This document shows, one piece after another, positions 7,767 to 11,086 of a DNA stretch of 11,086 nt. Source of the DNA: Chitinophagaceae bacterium (lineage in GTDB: Bacteria; Bacteroidota; Bacteroidia; Chitinophagales; Chitinophagaceae); the NCBI GenBank assembly GCA_018061385.1, contig JAGOUF010000029.1, positions 1 to 11,086 on the forward strand. The letters are read 5' to 3'. The first letter of the stretch is position 1, and each line of letters begins with the position of its first letter. The notes under the pieces were generated by a model. It searched no databases. It was given only the letters and a program-made list of their open reading frames with translations, and had not been told where the DNA came from. The position numbers and the translations under genes are program-made.

Positions 7767-9167
7767 TCATGAATTTTGTAAAGTGTTTTTTATAGTAGTT
7801 ACAACTCTATTGGTACACTCCCCATCTGTATAAGTAATGATAGCTTCTAAAATATCTTTACTTTTTTGAGTATAGAGTTCAGGGTTCATTAAACTATCAT
7901 TAATAAAGCTGATCAACTCTTGTTTATTGTTGGCATGCAATACCCCATTTGTTTGCATAATGGGCAAAAAGTATTCTTGAAAATACATACTTTTTAAATC
8001 GTACTTTCTTGGCTTTGCCAACTCATCATAAGCTGGGCCAACTTGTGGTTTTGAAAATGCACTTCCGTCTACCGCCATTGTACTACAAGTATTTATATGT
8101 ACATCTGTGTAATACAATGTTGAACATAGCTTTTGAATATCTCTATCCGTAACATTGGATAGAGTTAATTTTGCAGCCCCTGTCCATGAGGTATCGAAGA
8201 AAACATTTTGGCTTCCTTCAACAGCTTTTTTCCACCTTTCAATTTTATCAATTGGGTGGCAACGAAATAATACAATTGGATTGTTTTTAATTTCTCCGTT
8301 TGTAATTGCGGTATCAATATGTTGTAAAAATTGATGCTCTTGTGGAAAAAGAGACAATGGACCACCTGCAAATAAAATTATTTTTCTATCTGTTTCGGGT
8401 AATCCAACTATTTGCAACCACTCATCTTTAGGTAATAAATATTCAGGCTTTTGATAAAAATCAAACTGAGCTGCTCCAACAATATGTATATTTTCTTCTG
8501 TAGCATTTGGTGCATATACCCTCAACAATTCTTCTTTCATTTTTTTATTCCAAACCATGTACGTACTATAGTTTACAGGAATCCAACCACGTTTTACAAT
8601 ATTATCAAACGATAGAATTGAAGTAATCATTTGCTTTCCTAATGCTTCACAAGCCCTTAATAAAATATCTTCTTGTGCATGAAAAGGTGTTACTACAAAA
8701 ACAGCATCAATATTTAATTTATTTACCAACTCTTTTAAATCATTATAATTTGTGTCGCTTTCCAAAAGACTTTGTTCTTGTTGGTGGAGCTTTTGAATAT
8801 GACCTGGAATTAAACAAAGTAGCATATTGTAATACTCTCTTAACCTTCTTATAAAAACACTTTTGGGTTTATGAAATTGTTCCAAATATCTTGGTTCAAT
8901 ATCTCTCGTTGGACTTTTAAGTTTATAATATTTAAACCAATAATCTAATTTGGCTCTTATATTGGTGTATTTAACTCCTTTCTCAGATGTTGGTAAAACA
9001 TGCACTTCAAATCCTTGCTGACGCAACTCTTGTATCAAATCTTCTTGTTCCCAAGTTATACCAATAACAGGGTCAGCAAAAGATTGCAACTGCTTAATTA
9101 AGCCAGTTCTTATTAAATATCTAATTGAAAAACTGAAACTAATGGTAACTAAAATCCTTTTTTTCAT
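7767..9167 (-). CDS. Putative GT-B transferase with HP and ST motifs (possible CMP/CDP-donor transferase)
   Basis: I do not recognise a named family with certainty. The 466-residue protein reads as two Rossmann-like halves. The first starts with a basic strand (KKRILVTIS, 2-10) and shows INIDAVFVVTP-like strands up to about residue 160. The second starts at about residue 262 (KIILFAGGP) and contains FRCHP (301-305) and INTCSTMAVDG (358-368). A His-Pro pair followed about 55 residues later by Ser-Thr is the layout seen in CDP-glycerol glycerophosphotransferase-like enzymes and bacterial sialyl/polysialyltransferases, which bind CMP or CDP at these points. No signal peptide or clear membrane helix is visible. 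ATG at 9167-9165 is 21 bases after the phosphatase stop, with an AAAATAAA leader and no Shine-Dalgarno match. Its position directly after the nonulosonate-like sugar genes makes a nonulosonate transferase role plausible. An alternative is a surface-carbohydrate protein of unknown activity. Confidence 0.6.
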   Translation of the reverse strand: MKKRILVTISFSFSIRYLIRTGLIKQLQSFADPVIGITWEQEDLIQELRQQGFEVHVLPTSEKGVKYTNIRAKLDYWFKYYKLKSPTRDIEPRYLEQFHKPKSVFIRRLREYYNMLLCLIPGHIQKLHQQEQSLLESDTNYNDLKELVNKLNIDAVFVVTPFHAQEDILLRACEALGKQMITSILSFDNIVKRGWIPVNYSTYMVWNKKMKEELLRVYAPNATEENIHIVGAAQFDFYQKPEYLLPKDEWLQIVGLPETDRKIILFAGGPLSLFPQEHQFLQHIDTAITNGEIKNNPIVLFRCHPIDKIERWKKAVEGSQNVFFDTSWTGAAKLTLSNVTDRDIQKLCSTLYYTDVHINTCSTMAVDGSAFSKPQVGPAYDELAKPRKYDLKSMYFQEYFLPIMQTNGVLHANNKQELISFINDSLMNPELYTQKSKDILEAIITYTDGECTNRVVTTIKNTLQNS

Positions 9168-9188
9168 TGCTGTTTATTTTAGCAACTG

Positions 9189-9668
9189 CTACTTTTTATT
9201 AATCAGAATCATTTCTACAAATTCTCTTACTGCACCATCTCCACCACTTTTTCCAAGTTGTATTATTCCGTTGATTTGTTTTACAGATTTTACTGCATTG
9301 TTTGGACATGCAGCTACACCAACTGATTGAAGTAACTCAATACAATTAATATCATCGCCTATGTATGCAACTTCTTGTAATGTAATATTTTCTTTTTCGC
9401 AAATTTCTTTTGCAGCTTGTAATTTATTTCCAAAGCCTTTGCCTTGATATAAATAATCTACTTTCAACTTTGTAGCTCTACGTTCTACAATTTTTGTATT
9501 TTCTGTTGTAATTATTCCAGTTTTAATACCAGCTTCTCTAAGAAGTTGAAAAGCCATCCCATCGTGAGTATTGAATTTTTTAAATTCATCTCCACTTTCA
9601 GTGTAATACATTCCTGCATCTGTCATTACTCCATCAACATCACTTAAAAATAATTTTATTTTTACCAT
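9189..9668 (-). CDS. HAD-family (KdsC/KDN-9-phosphate-type) phosphatase
   Basis: This small cap-less HAD phosphatase of type C0 has 159 residues from ATG at 9668-9666. An in-frame GTG at 9677-9675 would add three residues (MDS), but the ATG start gives the standard N-terminus. Motif I is SDVDG, with nucleophile Asp10 and acid/base Asp12. Motif II is Thr54 (IITTEN), motif III is probably Lys82, and motif IV is IGDDIN with Asp105 and Asp106. The GGDGAVRE tail at 142-149, which closes the neighbour's active site in the tetramer, is present. Glu56, Arg64 and Lys67 match the residues I recall as selecting KDN-9-phosphate in Bacteroides BT1713, rather than KDO-8-phosphate. It probably removes phosphate from a nonulosonate-9-phosphate in the cytoplasm. 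The gene overlaps the dehydrogenase stop by seven bases. A KdsC role in lipid A-core synthesis remains possible. Confidence 0.9.
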   Translation of the reverse strand: MVKIKLFLSDVDGVMTDAGMYYTESGDEFKKFNTHDGMAFQLLREAGIKTGIITTENTKIVERRATKLKVDYLYQGKGFGNKLQAAKEICEKENITLQEVAYIGDDINCIELLQSVGVAACPNNAVKSVKQINGIIQLGKSGGDGAVREFVEMILINKK

Positions 9669-10486
9669 GCTGTCCACCCTCCATCTACCATTAAAACAGA
9701 ACCAGTCATATAACTGCTGGCTTCAGATGCTAAGAAAATAAATGGTCCTTCTAATTCTTCTCTATTACACATTCTACCTAATGGAGACATTTTTGAAAAG
9801 TTTTGTAAAAAAGGTTCTGGATGATTGTTCAACACACCATGTGGTACAATGGCATTGCAACGAATATTGTTGGTTGAATAAAATGTTGCTATATACCTTG
9901 TGAAATTTGGAATAAAAGATTTTGAAGCAATATAATCTACAGGTTTAAAGTTGGCAATTCCTTCACCAAAATCATACAAGTTTTGATTGGGAGCAACCAC
10001 AGAATAAGTAGATGCTACATTAATAATATTGCCACTGCCTTGTAGCAACATTTGCTTGCAAGCAGCTTGCGTCATGATGACTGTACCAGTTAAATTTACT
10101 TCAACCGATCTTCGTAGTAATTCTATTGGATAATTCTCAAACCTACTTTGATTTACTCCTCCAATATTTTCTTTATCGAACTTTGCATCTATTGCTGCAT
10201 TGTTTATTAATACATCTAAACTACCAAACTTTTCAACAGTTGCTGCTACTGCATTTGCAACACTTAATTCGCTGGTAATATCAGTAATTAATATTAAATA
10301 ATTTTCGGTATTAAATGTTTTATTTAATTCTTCTTCTAAAGCAGGAATTAAACTACTATTTACATCTGCTAAAACAACTTTTGCTTCTTGTTGTAAAAAT
10401 GCTTTACATATTTGTTTGCCAATTAAACCAAAAGCACCGGTAACAAAAATTACTTTGTTTTTAATATCTACAGGATTATTGTTCAT
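9662..10486 (-). CDS. Short-chain dehydrogenase/reductase, PtmA-like
   Basis: This 274-residue classical SDR has TGAFGLIG (16-23) as its cofactor loop and Asp41 at the end of strand 2, which favours NAD(H) over NADP(H). It also has NNAA at 95-98, Asn131, Ser159, Tyr185 and Lys189 (YIASK), a complete catalytic tetrad. Between Ser159 and Tyr185 there is a longer loop (about 25 residues) than in minimal SDRs. The end, GSVLMVDGGWTAW, resembles that of the proteins annotated flagellin modification protein A (PtmA), found in legionaminic-acid and related sugar islands. The ATG at 10486-10484 lies inside the end of the Gfo/Idh gene, with an overlap of 11 bases, and the phosphatase gene overlaps its stop. 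It probably oxidises or reduces a sugar hydroxyl or keto group during synthesis of the modified sugar; the exact substrate is not known to me. Confidence 0.9.
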   Translation of the reverse strand: MNNNPVDIKNKVIFVTGAFGLIGKQICKAFLQQEAKVVLADVNSSLIPALEEELNKTFNTENYLILITDITSELSVANAVAATVEKFGSLDVLINNAAIDAKFDKENIGGVNQSRFENYPIELLRRSVEVNLTGTVIMTQAACKQMLLQGSGNIINVASTYSVVAPNQNLYDFGEGIANFKPVDYIASKSFIPNFTRYIATFYSTNNIRCNAIVPHGVLNNHPEPFLQNFSKMSPLGRMCNREELEGPFIFLASEASSYMTGSVLMVDGGWTAW

Positions 10487-11086
10487 GCGTACACATTTGA
10501 GTGATTAATGCTGATTGAGAAATTTGACTAGCAGAAAAATTAGCAAAATCATTGCTTTCAATTCTACTGAAAAAATCTTTTGCTTGTTCTAAAAAAAGAT
10601 CGTTTCTGTCGAATGATTCTAGTACAATTTCTTCTTTATGATTGATTGTTTGGATTGATAAACTACTCTTAAAAAAATCTACATCTAAAACTGCATTATC
10701 AAAAATAAATTTATACCAACGCTGTGCAATTGGCTGGCAAAAATTTACATGCACATGTGCTGTAATATTGTTGTTGTAAGCAATGTTTAAATCGAATGCT
10801 GAATTGGTATTTACTTCTAAGCCCGAATGATGATTTGCAAATGAACTGTATCGTTGAACTGCACTATTGGCAATCCAATTTACTACATCAATATCATGAC
10901 TTAAAGTAAGTGCAGCACCTCCACCATTTTCTTTTTGTGCAGCATAAGAAGTTCTATAATCTTCCCAAGGATGCCAAGCTGGTAAATGCTCTCCCCAAAA
11001 AGTTTGTATGTTAATCAAATTGCCGTATTCTTTTGTTTCAGCAGCTTTTTTCACTTGCTGTAATAAAGGATGATAACGCATCATAT
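10476..11086 (-). CDS. Gfo/Idh/MocA family oxidoreductase, C-terminal part (cut by right window edge)
   Basis: About 203 residues are visible and the frame runs off the right edge. The Met at 11084-11082 is internal, since family members have about 120-130 residues of NAD-binding Rossmann domain before this point. The visible part is the alpha/beta C-terminal substrate domain. It shows MRYHPLL, the WHPWEDYR motif (visible residues 37-44), GGG at 54-56 and LSHDIDVVNW (61-70). The last contains the His-x-x-Asp pair typical of the active site. The sequence then continues as the sheet that forms the dimer face and ends with TAA at 10478-10476. The stop overlaps the SDR start by 11 bases, so the two are surely co-expressed and probably act in one pathway. 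Gfo/Idh plus PtmA-like SDR pairs are found in nonulosonate-type sugar islands. Substrate unknown; NAD(P) preference cannot be seen because the Rossmann half is missing. Confidence 0.87.
   Translation of the reverse strand, partial: MMRYHPLLQQVKKAAETKEYGNLINIQTFWGEHLPAWHPWEDYRTSYAAQKENGGGAALTLSHDIDVVNWIANSAVQRYSSFANHHSGLEVNTNSAFDLNIAYNNNITAHVHVNFCQPIAQRWYKFIFDNAVLDVDFFKSSLSIQTINHKEEIVLESFDRNDLFLEQAKDFFSRIESNDFANFSASQISQSALITQMCTHEQ

Larger units (their letters stand above)
1..11086 (-). other. Single polysaccharide biosynthesis operon segment
   Basis: Eleven genes (two cut by the window edges) run in the same direction. From right to left the junctions are overlaps of 11, 7, 8, 4 and 4 bases, and gaps of 21, 23, 7, 18 and 10 bases. 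No gap is large enough for a typical promoter plus leader, and none holds a GC-rich hairpin with a T tract, so transcription most likely starts to the right of the window and ends to the left of it. The contents (six glycosyltransferase-type proteins, three sugar-modifying enzymes at the right end, one methyltransferase, one amidotransferase) fit an O-antigen, capsule or exopolysaccharide locus. Confidence 0.8.

Noticed and set aside
8165..8371. Minus-strand frame of 68 codons in another frame
   Set aside because: It is nested inside the HP/ST-motif protein gene on the same strand, over the conserved FRCHP region, and has no family features.
8642..9330. Plus-strand frames 8642-8854 and 9142-9330
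   Set aside because: They are antisense shadows; the second spans the 21-base gap but is otherwise opposite the conserved HAD phosphatase sequence.
9669..9677. GTG start adding three residues to the HAD phosphatase
   Set aside because: The ATG at 9668 gives the usual family N-terminus, with the nucleophile at Asp10, so the GTG is not needed.
11082..11084. ATG at the right edge as the true start of the Gfo/Idh protein
   Set aside because: The visible sequence is only the C-terminal substrate domain and the frame stays open to the edge, so this Met is internal.

Overview
The window is a single, densely packed block of surface-polysaccharide biosynthesis genes, all read from the minus strand (right to left as printed). 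The DNA is AT-rich (by eye about one third G+C). The starts are preceded by A/T-rich leaders with no clear Shine-Dalgarno sequence. Protein relationships (a BT1713-like HAD phosphatase, a PtmA-like dehydrogenase, GT4 and GT2 glycosyltransferases) also point to Bacteroidota, perhaps a Chitinophagaceae- or Flavobacteriia-type organism. The phylum is an inference and the family is a guess.

In transcription order the right end (11086 to about 9189) is a sugar-building module. It holds the C-terminal part of a Gfo/Idh/MocA dehydrogenase cut by the window edge, a short-chain dehydrogenase of the flagellin-modification PtmA type, and a small HAD phosphatase. The phosphatase carries the residues that, from memory, distinguish KDN-9-phosphate phosphatase from KDO-8-phosphate phosphatase. 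Together they suggest synthesis of a nine-carbon nonulosonic (sialic-acid-like) sugar, with the synthase and CMP-transferase genes expected beyond the right edge. Next (9167-7767) is a 466-residue GT-B-like protein with HP and Ser-Thr motifs, like those of enzymes using CMP- or CDP-linked donors. It is a candidate transferase for that sugar.

The middle (7743-4013) holds a GT4 glycosyltransferase, a small SAM methyltransferase with an unusual cofactor loop, and a full-length glutamine-dependent asparagine-synthase-type amidotransferase. The left part (4016-1) holds a WcaL-like GT4, a GT2 with an unassigned N-terminal extension, another GT4, and the N-terminal third of one more GT4 cut by the left edge.

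Neighbouring genes overlap by 4 to 11 bases or are separated by at most 23 bases, so the block is probably one operon with translational coupling. The window contains no flippase, polymerase, initiating phosphosugar transferase, RNA gene, mobile element, CRISPR array, terminator or recognisable promoter. There is no gene-free stretch longer than 23 bases. Three starts are not ATG or needed a choice: GTG for the amidotransferase, fixed by its catalytic Cys2; TTG for the GT2 gene; and an internal ATG preferred over an upstream GTG for the phosphatase. The whole reads as a pathway that makes an acidic sugar, assembles an oligosaccharide with several glycosyltransferases, and decorates it by amidation and methylation.
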